A DNA stretch of 37,705 bases. Source: Planctomycetaceae bacterium. Lineage in GTDB: Bacteria; Planctomycetota; UBA8742; UBA2392; JABWBM01. The first letter of the stretch is position 1. The number at the start of each line of letters is the position of its first letter. Both the position numbers and the translations under genes were made by a program. This document shows positions 1-8,200 of this stretch, one piece after another. The notes below the pieces were generated by a model that saw nothing but the letters and a program-made list of their open reading frames with translations, was not told where the DNA came from and did not search any database. Where the stretch lies: NCBI GenBank assembly GCA_013360495.1, contig JABWBM010000007.1:1-37705 (forward strand), in the 5' to 3' direction.

Positions 1-189
1 GGGTTCGATGACGAAGAGACGGCCCGCATTTCCGATATTGAAAAGCAACGTGCAAACAAAATACATGAACAAGTGAAGCTTATACCGCAACGCGTAGGGA
101 GCGAGCTTGCGGTACTGGCGAAAGGCTTCCTTCAAATCCGCCAGACGGAAACGATGCCGCTCTTCCTTGGGTTTTCCGGATTTACTCAT
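1..189 (-). CDS. ABC transporter permease/ATPase, N-terminal fragment (MsbA-like)
   Basis: Sixty-three codons are visible before the gene leaves the window at base 1. The start is ATG at 189-187, overlapping the stop of the heptosyltransferase gene by 4 bases (ATGA), so translation is probably coupled. The fragment has a charged cytoplasmic head, a segment of the form FRQYRKLAPYALRYKLHLF, then the start of a hydrophobic helix (about residues 46-62). This layout is usual for the first transmembrane helix of exporter-type ABC half-transporters such as MsbA, which flips lipid A-core across the inner membrane. The position at the end of a lipopolysaccharide-core operon fits that role. The nucleotide-binding domain is outside the window, so the family call rests on the N-terminus and context only. 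Confidence 0.6.
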   Translation of the reverse strand, partial: MSKSGKPKEERHRFRLADLKEAFRQYRKLAPYALRYKLHLFMYFVCTLLFNIGNAGRLFVIEP

Positions 190-1235
190 GCAACAGGGTG
201 CCCCTCGCTGAGCCGATTATGCGCGGCGACCAGCACACTCTCGACAGAAATCCGCCGCATCACGCGGTCGTCACTGATACGGCGATACGCGCGGTGATCG
301 TCCGGCGCGTTTGGCGCCCGGATAACCAGACTTCCACTCCCCCAAGGCCCGGTGCGCGAAGGATCCGTCGGGCCGAAAAGCGCGATCAGCGGCGTACCTT
401 GAGCGCTCGCAAGATGCATCGGGCCGGAATCGTTGGAGACCACCAGCCGCGCGATGGAGAAGAGCGCGACGAGTTCGCGCAATGACGTTTTACCGCCAAG
501 GTCAAGTAACGGCACGCTGCAAAAGTCGGCGATACGCGCAGTGAGTTCGCGCTCGGCCTCACTTGCGATCAAAACGATCGGGGCATCGGTCGCTTCGCGA
601 AGCTTCGAGGCTAACGCCGCCCAATGTTCGACAGGCCACATCTTGCTCTTCCACTGCGCGCCGGGACACAAAACGATAGGCGAAACATCCGTGCCGAGCA
701 GCCGCCGGACACGCGCGTTCTCGTCGTAGGACACCTCAAAATGACCGTTCTGTTCGTCCTGCTCTGCGTCAACGCCGAGGGCAGGAAGTAAAGCACACAT
801 ACGCTCTACGCTGTGAACTGCGCCGGGAGATGGTTGTACGCGATCTGTGTAGAAAAACGATGCCCCTTCGCGGGCGTCCGAAAAGCCGATGCGCTTTCCC
901 GCACCCGAGAGCCACGCCAGCACTCCGCTCCGCAATAGCCCCTGCATATCGAGCACAGCGTCATAGCGTACAGCGCTCAGTTCCCGAATGAGTGTATACA
1001 ATCTGCCAAGTCCGCGAACTCCGGCGAGTCCTCTACGGTCGAATTCATGGACACGCGAAATGAAGCTTAGGGGGCGCAGCAGGCCGGCGAATTCCCTGTT
1101 CACCAGCCAACCGATGCGCACGTCCGGACGCACCGTCTTGATCGCGCGCGCGACACCTACAGCCTGCGCCACGTCGCCCAGCGCGCTCGGCTTGACGATC
1201 AACAGCGATCCATTGGTTGAAAGCGTATCACTCAT
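186..1235 (-). CDS. Glycosyltransferase family 9 (lipopolysaccharide heptosyltransferase)
   Basis: A 349-residue protein of normal length for GT9 (WaaC/WaaF/RfaF group), which adds ADP-heptose to the Kdo-lipid A core at the cytoplasmic face of the inner membrane. The N-terminus LLIVKPSALGDVAQAVGVA is the usual first Rossmann strand with its Gly-Asp pair. The C-terminal donor-site signature is present as VVSNDSGPMHLASAQGTP followed by ALFGPTDPSRTGP. A segment RIGFSDAREGASFFYTDRV resembles WaaC more than WaaF. The gene overlaps the upstream pseudokinase gene by 4 bases and the downstream ABC gene by 4 bases, so it is in the middle of a coupled operon. Whether it is heptosyltransferase I or II cannot be settled from sequence alone. 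Confidence 0.88.
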   Translation of the reverse strand: MSDTLSTNGSLLIVKPSALGDVAQAVGVARAIKTVRPDVRIGWLVNREFAGLLRPLSFISRVHEFDRRGLAGVRGLGRLYTLIRELSAVRYDAVLDMQGLLRSGVLAWLSGAGKRIGFSDAREGASFFYTDRVQPSPGAVHSVERMCALLPALGVDAEQDEQNGHFEVSYDENARVRRLLGTDVSPIVLCPGAQWKSKMWPVEHWAALASKLREATDAPIVLIASEAERELTARIADFCSVPLLDLGGKTSLRELVALFSIARLVVSNDSGPMHLASAQGTPLIALFGPTDPSRTGPWGSGSLVIRAPNAPDDHRAYRRISDDRVMRRISVESVLVAAHNRLSEGHPVA

Positions 1236-2494
1236 TGGACAAGCGCCGCCTTCGCGAGCAATTCCCGCACGAACGCCTTGCGTTCGCTACGCGGTCTACC
1301 ATATTTCGCGGCCCCAACGTAGCCGGAGATGGCATGGCCGCACCCCACCTTAGTATGCCCCGGCACAAGCTCTCGAAGGAACGCCGCCAAGAGTGTCCCC
1401 GGCTCTTGTTCGCGTGCTCCATGAAGAACACTCTCACGTAAAACGACGCGCACATGCCCCGGCATCATTTCTACCGCGATCTGTGCCAACCACGTCTCTC
1501 TACCCCTCAATTCTGCGCCCGAGCGCTCCAAAAGCCACGCGAGCCTGCCAAGCTGCTGTAGAATTGAAATACGAACGCTTGATGCGAGCTGCTTACTCGC
1601 AAGGAGCGTGAAAACCTGAACCGCATGGGAATCAGCGTCTACCAACGGCAAATGGGCCACAACTCCTCCGCGCTTCACTCGCCGGACGGCCTGCTCGCGC
1701 AGCATGGCTGGCACAAGTATGGCTGCGCGCTGCATGAGCGACCGCGCAATACGCCGCTCGATGCCGCGCTGGCCGGCATAGGCGTGAAGCATGCACAAAC
1801 AATCGGCTCGCGAAGCCATGCTCGCGACAACAACAAAAAGATTCGCGAGGCTTCTCGCGCACAGTTCGAACGACGCCGGCACATACCCGATGTTGGCGGC
1901 AGTCAAAAGTACGGCGCGAAGCTCGTTACGCTCGCCCTCGCCAAAAGCGATCTCGCGGGCGTGAAGCTTGCGCGGAACAGCGTTTGCGTCATGGAGCCGC
2001 CCGAGCAATACGCCAAGCGCCCGCGCCATGCGCCTGCGCTGGCGGCGCACGGGGACCCCGATAACCGCCGACAATGTAGTCCCTGAAACAGGCGCTTGCG
2101 TCACGACAATGGAATAGCGCGTTTTCTTGCCCTGTATTTCGAGCACTGTGTACGGCAAGACCACCGGCAATCCAACCCGCGCCGCCTCAACCAGCGCCTC
2201 GAACACTCGCAGCGCGCGGCGGTCCGGAGTGGCATCCTTCGCCGAACGATAGACCACGAGCATCGCCCCGCTCCACTCCTTGCCGTCGCCGGGAAGAATG
2301 AGTCTCCGGCCTGCGGTCACGATCTCTGAACCGTTGTCGAGCCGCGCGAAGAGTTGCGAAAGCTTGAGCGGTTTTGGCAGACGCGGCAACTCCCGCCGCC
2401 CGAGTTCGCGTACGACGCGCACGTTGCGGCGCCGCAGATGCTTGAGGGCTGAATTAAAGATCGAGGTCAGCTCGTGTCGCGGGGACGAGGTCAT
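1232..2494 (-). CDS. WaaP-like lipopolysaccharide kinase homologue lacking catalytic residues
   Basis: A 420-residue protein. Its middle aligns without gaps to the kinase half of the upstream fusion protein: LHDAGVNHRDYYANHIRV there is LHDANAVPRKLHAREIAF here, and the following KDLGALAFSL/DRLRFLRSY region matches RSLANLFVVV/DCLCMLHAY. The catalytic HRD is PRK (residues 174-176), the loop Asn is Arg, and the metal-binding Asp 22 residues later is Thr198. It therefore looks like a pseudokinase. The C-terminal 200 residues may hold a second, even more decayed kinase-like repeat. The start is uncertain: ATG 2494 is preceded by AAGGAG only one base away, and the frame is open back to ATG 2557. It overlaps the upstream gene by 41 bases and the GT9 gene by 4. 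It may regulate or scaffold the active kinase, or be decaying. Confidence 0.75.
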   Translation of the reverse strand: MTSSPRHELTSIFNSALKHLRRRNVRVVRELGRRELPRLPKPLKLSQLFARLDNGSEIVTAGRRLILPGDGKEWSGAMLVVYRSAKDATPDRRALRVFEALVEAARVGLPVVLPYTVLEIQGKKTRYSIVVTQAPVSGTTLSAVIGVPVRRQRRRMARALGVLLGRLHDANAVPRKLHAREIAFGEGERNELRAVLLTAANIGYVPASFELCARSLANLFVVVASMASRADCLCMLHAYAGQRGIERRIARSLMQRAAILVPAMLREQAVRRVKRGGVVAHLPLVDADSHAVQVFTLLASKQLASSVRISILQQLGRLAWLLERSGAELRGRETWLAQIAVEMMPGHVRVVLRESVLHGAREQEPGTLLAAFLRELVPGHTKVGCGHAISGYVGAAKYGRPRSERKAFVRELLAKAALVQ

Positions 2495-4538
2495 GCTCCT
2501 TTGGCTGGCGGGGAAGAACCGCGTCGGAACGCTCCCGCGCGGCGAGAACCTTCGCATGGCGCGAAGCGATAAACGCTACGCGCGCGGAAATCATTTTCAC
2601 AAGTTTTCGGCGCGGCGTCTCCAGCCCGCGATGCCAGCAGTACGATCGCAGAAAGCGCAGCCGGTCGGTGCAGGACAGCAATGTCTTTGGCAATGAAAAC
2701 GCCAGCGCGCCAAGGTCCTTGACGGCCCAGCGCAACGGGACAGCATCCCGTCGTTGCGCGCGGGAAAGATCGATCAGCGTAATGAGCACGTCGCCGCGAA
2801 TATCAAGAGCGACGCGAATATGGTTGGCGTAGTAGTCCCGGTGGTTGACGCCCGCGTCGTGAAGCTTCGCCGTCGTCTTGGCGACAGCTTCGAGCACCCG
2901 CGCGCGCATGACACGGTGCTGATAGTTCTCGCCGGCGCAATACTTGCGGATGAAAACATCAAGCTGCTCCCCCGGCGCTTCCGCGCTCAGGCAAAAGCTG
3001 CGCCGCCCGTCGCTCCCGGCGGCTAGCGGCAACATCACGTCGATGCCGTTGACTGCGCACCACTGGCAGATGTCAAACTCGTGTGGACCCGCCGATGGAT
3101 CTTCGCGCGAGACTTTGAGATACGCATTCGCCGGCGTGGACGGCGCGAAGATACCATCCTTTGGTTTGCTCGCGCCCTGCACCGGAAAGCGCGCGACAAC
3201 GCTGCCCCGGTGATCTTTGAGCACTTTATCGGGCCGCGGCTCATAGACGCTCGCATCGAACACGACACCACAACGCTTAATCAGACTTTGCGCCTGCGCC
3301 GAGCTATTCTCTACCAGCAACGCGCCCTCAGCATCGACGCTCCTGCGCCGCGCAAAGGCATGCGGCGCGGCAACAATCAACTTCTTCTCAAGCTTGTCGC
3401 GCTCGCGCCGCGTAAGGATTTCCTCCCAAAAAACAGCATGCTCCTCCCACGAAGGCGAGGGATGAACCATCGCAACGTACTGGCGGCTGCGCTGCACGCG
3501 CTCGGTCGCGAGCAACTGCGTCACGGCAGCGGCGCATGCCTGAGCATCGTCGCGGTCGGCGACCACGAAGCCGTTGGCCCCATTTTTGATTAGTTCGCTC
3601 GCACCATTTGACGCCGTCGTCACCACGGGTGTTCCGCAGGCAAGAGCCTCGCCCACAGCGTTTGCCGCTGGATCGTAGAGCGTGGGCAACAGAAAGATAT
3701 TCGCAGCGCCGTAACAACGCTCCATGGGCGTACTCGCGGGCAATACGATCATTCGATCCGCGCAACCAGCCGCTTCAAGCACCGCGCGTCCCGGCGTCGC
3801 ATCGTCTCTGCCTGCCACCAGCAAGCGCATTTTCGTTCGCAGCGCGGGCGCGCCGTTCACAAGCGCCACGAAGGTCCGCGCAGCCTGCACCAGCCCCTTG
3901 CGTCTGAACTCCATGGCGGCGAAGAGTAACACCATTTCGTCCGGCGCAATGCCAAGCTCCGCGCGCAACGCATCGCCCTGCGTCTGAACGTTAGGATTGA
4001 AGCGCGCGCCATCCACCGGATTGCGCAGCACGTGCACGCGCTCAGGCATGACGCCGTAGGCATGCACCACCTGCCGCTTCACCATCTCCGAATTCGCGAC
4101 GTATTCGCCAATTTGCCCCGGTGTGAGTAGCTTCTCCTCTAGACCGAGCAGCGCCCTGTGCCGTGGATTGTGCATCGCGCGCCGGGCTTCCGTCGGCCCG
4201 CCACTGGTCACGCGCAACCACGCCCAATGCGGCGGGTCTCCAAGGCGCATCACATCGGCAGGCCACGCGCGTGCAAGCGCGATCACTTGATCAGCGCCAA
4301 GCGACCGGGCAGCAGCCCCGGCGCGCCAGGCAAAGGCAGCGTGACGCATGAATCCCGCCCACTTGCAGCGGCTTACGTTGGCCACCTCGATATCGTGAAT
4401 GTCATCGGGATTGGCGCGCGAGCAGACAGCCGTGACGCGATGGCCGCGGCTAATGAGCGCGTGCGCCAGTGACACAGCGTAGCGTTCCGCTCCGCCGTGA
4501 CTGCTGTCGAAATACTGTCGAATCAGCGCAATATGCAC
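2454..4538 (-). CDS. Fusion: GT4 glycosyltransferase (WaaG-like) + lipopolysaccharide core kinase (WaaP-like)
   Basis: A 694-residue two-domain protein. Residues 1-375 are a GT-B family 4 glycosyltransferase: N-terminal IALIRQYFDSSHGGAERY (acceptor-side glycine loop), ANSEMVKRQ, LLFAAMEFRRKG, and the donor site LLPTLYDPAANAVGEALACGTPVV, all WaaG-like. Residues about 385-694 are a WaaP/InaA-type kinase with HRD (Asp568) and the metal-binding Asp590 in TLIDLSRAQ. WaaG adds the first glucose of the outer core and WaaP phosphorylates core heptose; in enterobacteria they are separate adjacent genes. The start is GTG 4538, chosen because the GT4 N-terminus begins there; no Shine-Dalgarno precedes it and an extended -10 box lies 7 bases upstream. 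First gene of the operon. Confidence 0.88.
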   Translation of the reverse strand: MHIALIRQYFDSSHGGAERYAVSLAHALISRGHRVTAVCSRANPDDIHDIEVANVSRCKWAGFMRHAAFAWRAGAAARSLGADQVIALARAWPADVMRLGDPPHWAWLRVTSGGPTEARRAMHNPRHRALLGLEEKLLTPGQIGEYVANSEMVKRQVVHAYGVMPERVHVLRNPVDGARFNPNVQTQGDALRAELGIAPDEMVLLFAAMEFRRKGLVQAARTFVALVNGAPALRTKMRLLVAGRDDATPGRAVLEAAGCADRMIVLPASTPMERCYGAANIFLLPTLYDPAANAVGEALACGTPVVTTASNGASELIKNGANGFVVADRDDAQACAAAVTQLLATERVQRSRQYVAMVHPSPSWEEHAVFWEEILTRRERDKLEKKLIVAAPHAFARRRSVDAEGALLVENSSAQAQSLIKRCGVVFDASVYEPRPDKVLKDHRGSVVARFPVQGASKPKDGIFAPSTPANAYLKVSREDPSAGPHEFDICQWCAVNGIDVMLPLAAGSDGRRSFCLSAEAPGEQLDVFIRKYCAGENYQHRVMRARVLEAVAKTTAKLHDAGVNHRDYYANHIRVALDIRGDVLITLIDLSRAQRRDAVPLRWAVKDLGALAFSLPKTLLSCTDRLRFLRSYCWHRGLETPRRKLVKMISARVAFIASRHAKVLAARERSDAVLPRQPKEHDLVPATRADLDL

Positions 4539-4554
4539 GGGGCGGATACTACCA
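4539..4554 (-). promoter_or_regulatory. Extended -10 promoter of the lipopolysaccharide operon (leaderless start)
   Basis: On the minus strand TGG-TAGTAT (hexamer at 4551-4546) is followed by seven bases and then the GTG start at 4538. The spacing places the transcription start at or next to the start codon, and no Shine-Dalgarno is present. No good -35 box is visible at 16-18 bases, which fits an extended -10 promoter. Confidence 0.45.
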
Positions 4555-4585
4555 CAGGCGATTCGCTCACAGGAGAGCCAAGAGG

Positions 4586-4657
4586 TTCACCGCAAAAGCG
4601 CAGAGAATGCACAGGGAAGATTTTAGCCGCAGATGGACGCGAATAAACGCAGATAAA
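4586..4657. repeat. Dispersed-repeat-like segment upstream of the lipopolysaccharide operon
   Basis: Low-complexity repeated words (TTCACCGCAAAAGCGCAGAG, then AGCCGCAGATGGACGCGAAT with a reiterated AAACGCAGATAA) of a type scattered between genes in many environmental bacterial genomes. The first word resembles the start of the large inverted repeat at 34632-34807. It fills most of the gap between the operon and the transposase remnant. Confidence 0.5.
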
Positions 4658-4709
4658 GAGAACTAAGAAAGCACGAAATTGCACTGCTGTCCCGTCATAA
4701 GTCAAATAA

Positions 4710-5162
4710 TTGCGCCTGTTTGTGAGAGTCGGTGATTGCGGTTTGGTCGTCGCTGGCCGCAAACATGAGACGTTGAAGGAGCGACTCAAGTCTGCGGGCG
4801 GAGCGGATGCTGTTCTGCGGCGGCTGGGGAGCTTGGCGAAGCGGACGACGTTGAGTGAGGCTGCCAAGGAGGATCTACGCCGCGAGATCGAATACTTCCG
4901 CAAGAACCGCTTGCGCATGCGCTATGCGAGCCTGCATGCCCGGGGCTATCCAATCGGCAGCGGGCTGATCGAGGGCTTATGCCGCAGTGTATTTCAGGAA
5001 CGGTTCAAGGAATCCGGCATGACATGGACAACACGAGGCTTGAGGGCCATAGCCGCCTTCGTGACGCAGCGCTCTCAAAGCGCTGGAGCGTCGCCGTCGC
5101 CCCACGCATCGCCGCTTAATCGACAACCAGTTACCGCACCCCATAGAGACCAAGCACACTGA
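4710..5162 (+). pseudogene. ISKra4-type transposase, C-terminal remnant
   Basis: A 150-codon open frame starting at TTG 4710 with a stop just upstream, so the N-terminal and most catalytic parts are missing. The core DLRREIEYFRKNRLRMRY followed by ARGYPIGSGLIEG and GMTWTTRGLRAI matches the conserved C-terminal block of ISKra4-family transposases (usual form: YF-NN--RMRY ... G-PIGSG-VEG ... SGMRW). The last 30 residues are rich in Ser/Pro/His and unlike the family, suggesting read-through into unrelated sequence. No terminal inverted repeats or target duplication were seen. It is a dead IS fragment, with its stop codon at 5160-5162 inside the promoter of the kinase gene. Confidence 0.75.
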
Positions 5163-5187
5163 CACCTTCGGCCGGAGAACGTATCAT
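5159..5187 (+). promoter_or_regulatory. Sigma-70-type promoter of the kinase gene
   Basis: CTGACA (5159-5164), a 17-base spacer, then TATCAT (5182-5187): five of six matches to each consensus hexamer. The predicted transcription start is near 5194, which excludes the GTG at 5190 as the start codon and supports ATG 5214. The -35 overlaps the stop codon of the transposase remnant. Confidence 0.6.
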
Positions 5188-5213
5188 CCGTGATCCATCT
5201 TTCGGAACTCATT

Positions 5214-8200
5214 ATGGATCAGCGGCTACTCCTTTACCTCTTCGGAAATGCGCTCGAACGAGGCCTTCTCGACGGGAGTGACGTGCGCCGTTCGATTCAA
5301 TTCCTCTCACAACCTGACGCGGCGCTCGATGAAAGCATCTGGCAAGCGCTCGATACGACCGCCGAGGCGCTGGGTGTCAGCGTTCCAAAATGCGGAATGC
5401 TCGCGAGCGAGCTTGTTGGCGCACTGCCGCTGGACGACAGCGACACGCAATTGATGGACGCATTGCTGGCGTATGCGCCTAACATTGAAGATCCAGGCGA
5501 ACCAGCCGACGAGGACACGTCGGTCGTCGTCCTTGATCATCCGGATCTGCCGGACGTGCAAGCGGACGAGGACGAGCTTGTCCGCGAAGACGATGGCGGC
5601 ACGCTGGCGTTCGATCCGCCCCAGCCTGCAAACAACCCCGACAAGACCGCGCCCGACGTCACGGTCAACGAATTCATTTACGGCGACGCCGTGGATACTC
5701 ACCTCAACATCACCGATGGCGGCCTTGCGCCCGGAACCGATGCCACCCTCGACTTCAGCGGGAAGGCCCCCTCGCTTGCGCGCCATGCCGCGGGCGGAAA
5801 GAAGGCCCGGCGAAAGGACAAGGCGGCTTCCACGGATGCGACGCTGAAGGACGATCCCCGGGACTCCTCCACGCTTGCGGGGATCCTTGCCGGCGAGGAT
5901 CTCGTCGGCACGTCCATCAAACTCGCCAATGACGACTCACGGGCCAGCGCGCGGCTACATAAGGAGCGCTACAACGTCGAGCGCGAACTCGCCCGCGGCG
6001 GCATGGGCAAGGTGTTGATCGCCAAGGACAGCGACCTTGGCCGCAGTGTGGCGATGAAGGTGATGCTGCATGGCGGCCAGAACAAGGATATGGCGCTGCG
6101 TTTCGTCGAAGAAGCACAAGTCACCGGCCAGCTCGAACACCCGAACATTATCCCGATCTACGATATCGGACGGAACAAGGCGAACGAGCTGTACTTCACG
6201 ATGAAGCTTGTTCGCGGCCGCACGCTTGAGGACGTGCTCAAATCCAAACGGCTGCCGAACGATCCACGCGAGCGCGAGCTCACGTTGCGCGACTTTCTGG
6301 AAATCTTTCTCAAGGTATGCGACGGCATGGCCTTCGCCCATAGCGCCGGCTGCGTTCACCGCGACCTCAAACCCGCCAACATCATGATCGGCGGCTTCGG
6401 CGAAGTGCAGATCATGGACTGGGGATTGGCCAAAATCGTCGGCGCGCCGGACAAGCGCGCGTCGGGGCTGAAGATCGACCTTGGCAACCTGACCGATTCC
6501 AAGCTGACAATGGACGGTTCCCTGATGGGAACGCCTTCCTACATGCCGCCTGAGCAAGCACGAGGTGAGATCACCCGCATCGATCAGCGCAGCGACGTGT
6601 ATTCCCTTGGCGCCATCCTCTACGAACTGATCGCAGGCAGTCCTCCCTTCACCGGCGAGACCGTATGGGAGGTACTCAAGAAAGTTCGCGAGGAAGAGCC
6701 GGTGCCGCCGTCCGAGGCAAGCGAGCAGCCCCATCTGCGCGAACTCGATGCCGTCGTGCTGCGCTGTCTTGAAAAAGATCGCGACGACCGTTACCAGAGC
6801 GCCCTCGAACTTGCCGACGATATTCGCGCCTACCTGAGCGGCAAGGCCGTCTCGGCCGCGACCTACTCGCCACTCCAGCTCATGAAAAAGTGGGCCGGGC
6901 GCAACAAGTTGCTCGTCGGCGCCGCCGCGGCGTTGGTCGTCGCCGTCACGGGAGCGCTCCTGACGCTCGATTATCTCAACGCGCGCGAGGTGGAGACTTC
7001 GATTGCAACCTTTCTTGAGGAAGGCAAGCAGCAGCTCGAAAAGGGCAACCTCTCTGATGCGCGCAGCGCATATGAAAAGGTATTGGCGCTCGCGCAGGAT
7101 CATGAAGAGGCCGCAAAGCAGCGCGACATAATTCTTGTCGAAATGGCCAATGCGCAAGCGCAAGCGCGGGCAGATGCCGAACAACAAGCCCGGGATGAGG
7201 CTAGGCAAAAAGACAGGGACCGTGCGGACACTCACCACGCCGAAGCGAAGCGGCTTCTTGACGCGGCAGTTAAGTCCGTTCGAGATCAACTTGATGATGC
7301 GCTCAAGGATCGCGTACTTAGGAGAGAGTTCGACCCTTCGGGATTCGTTGCGGCTAGCAGCGAGGTGAACCAGGCCTATGCGCTCGATAAAGAGAACCCG
7401 GAGATTGATGCCACGCGTAGCGCGGTGACGGCGCAGCAACAGGCTCTCGAACTTGAATGGAACACGCTCGCGCAATCGCTTGGTCGCTTGATCGAGGCTG
7501 AAACACTGACGAATGCTGCCCGTAATGACATTGACTCGGCACGCGAAGCCTTGGGCAAGGCAAAAGCTGCGCGTGAACGCCGCGACGAGACATCCGTGAG
7601 CGAACTCATCAAACCCGTCTTTGCCGAGTTGATGGCCGCAATGAACGGCGCCCGCCGGGCGGAGGCCTTGCTTGAAGATATCGCCGATGTGCAGGCGCAA
7701 TATCATCAGGCGCGCGAGGCGTCATTTGACTCGCTTCTCATGCTCGCGGATCTTTCCGCGCTGCAGGGCGACTTCAATCAGGCCACCACCTGGCTCGAAC
7801 AGGCTCGCGGCACTCCCGTCGATGACAAGCGCCTGTCGGCTGCCGAGGAGGAGCTTCGCCGCCGGAAGGAAGAAGCCGGTAACTTGAGCCAACACCTCGA
7901 AGATGGCAATCAAGCGTACACAGCGGGCGACTACGACAAGGCCATCGCCCATTTCGAATCGGCTGCCGCCCTGCGTCCGGACGACGCATCGATCGCCGCC
8001 AACATTCGCCGTTGCCAATTCGCCAAGCGTGTCAGCCGCGCCGAGGCGAACATGACGGACAAGCAATTTGTCGCGGCTCACGCGATGCTGGCGGAAGCGG
8101 AGCAATTCGTCGAGAACCAGCCGGAACGGCTCGATAAGATAGAGAGTCTCCGCAGGGAATTCTCCGCCAAGGTCACCCCGTATTATGCAACGGCGCTACG

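Noticed and set aside
4523-4918. 131-codon minus-strand frame across the repeat and transposase remnant
   Set aside because: It reads through the dispersed repeat and antisense to the transposase fragment; no recognisable domain.
5190-5192. GTG start for the kinase with GGAGA upstream
   Set aside because: The near-consensus promoter places the transcription start around 5194, after this codon; ATG 5214 is preferred, though the GTG cannot be fully excluded.
5955-7706. Long open frame (583 codons) on the minus strand inside the kinase gene
   Set aside because: It lies entirely antisense to a clearly recognisable kinase and coiled-coil sequence; such shadows are expected in GC-rich genes and its translation matches no family.
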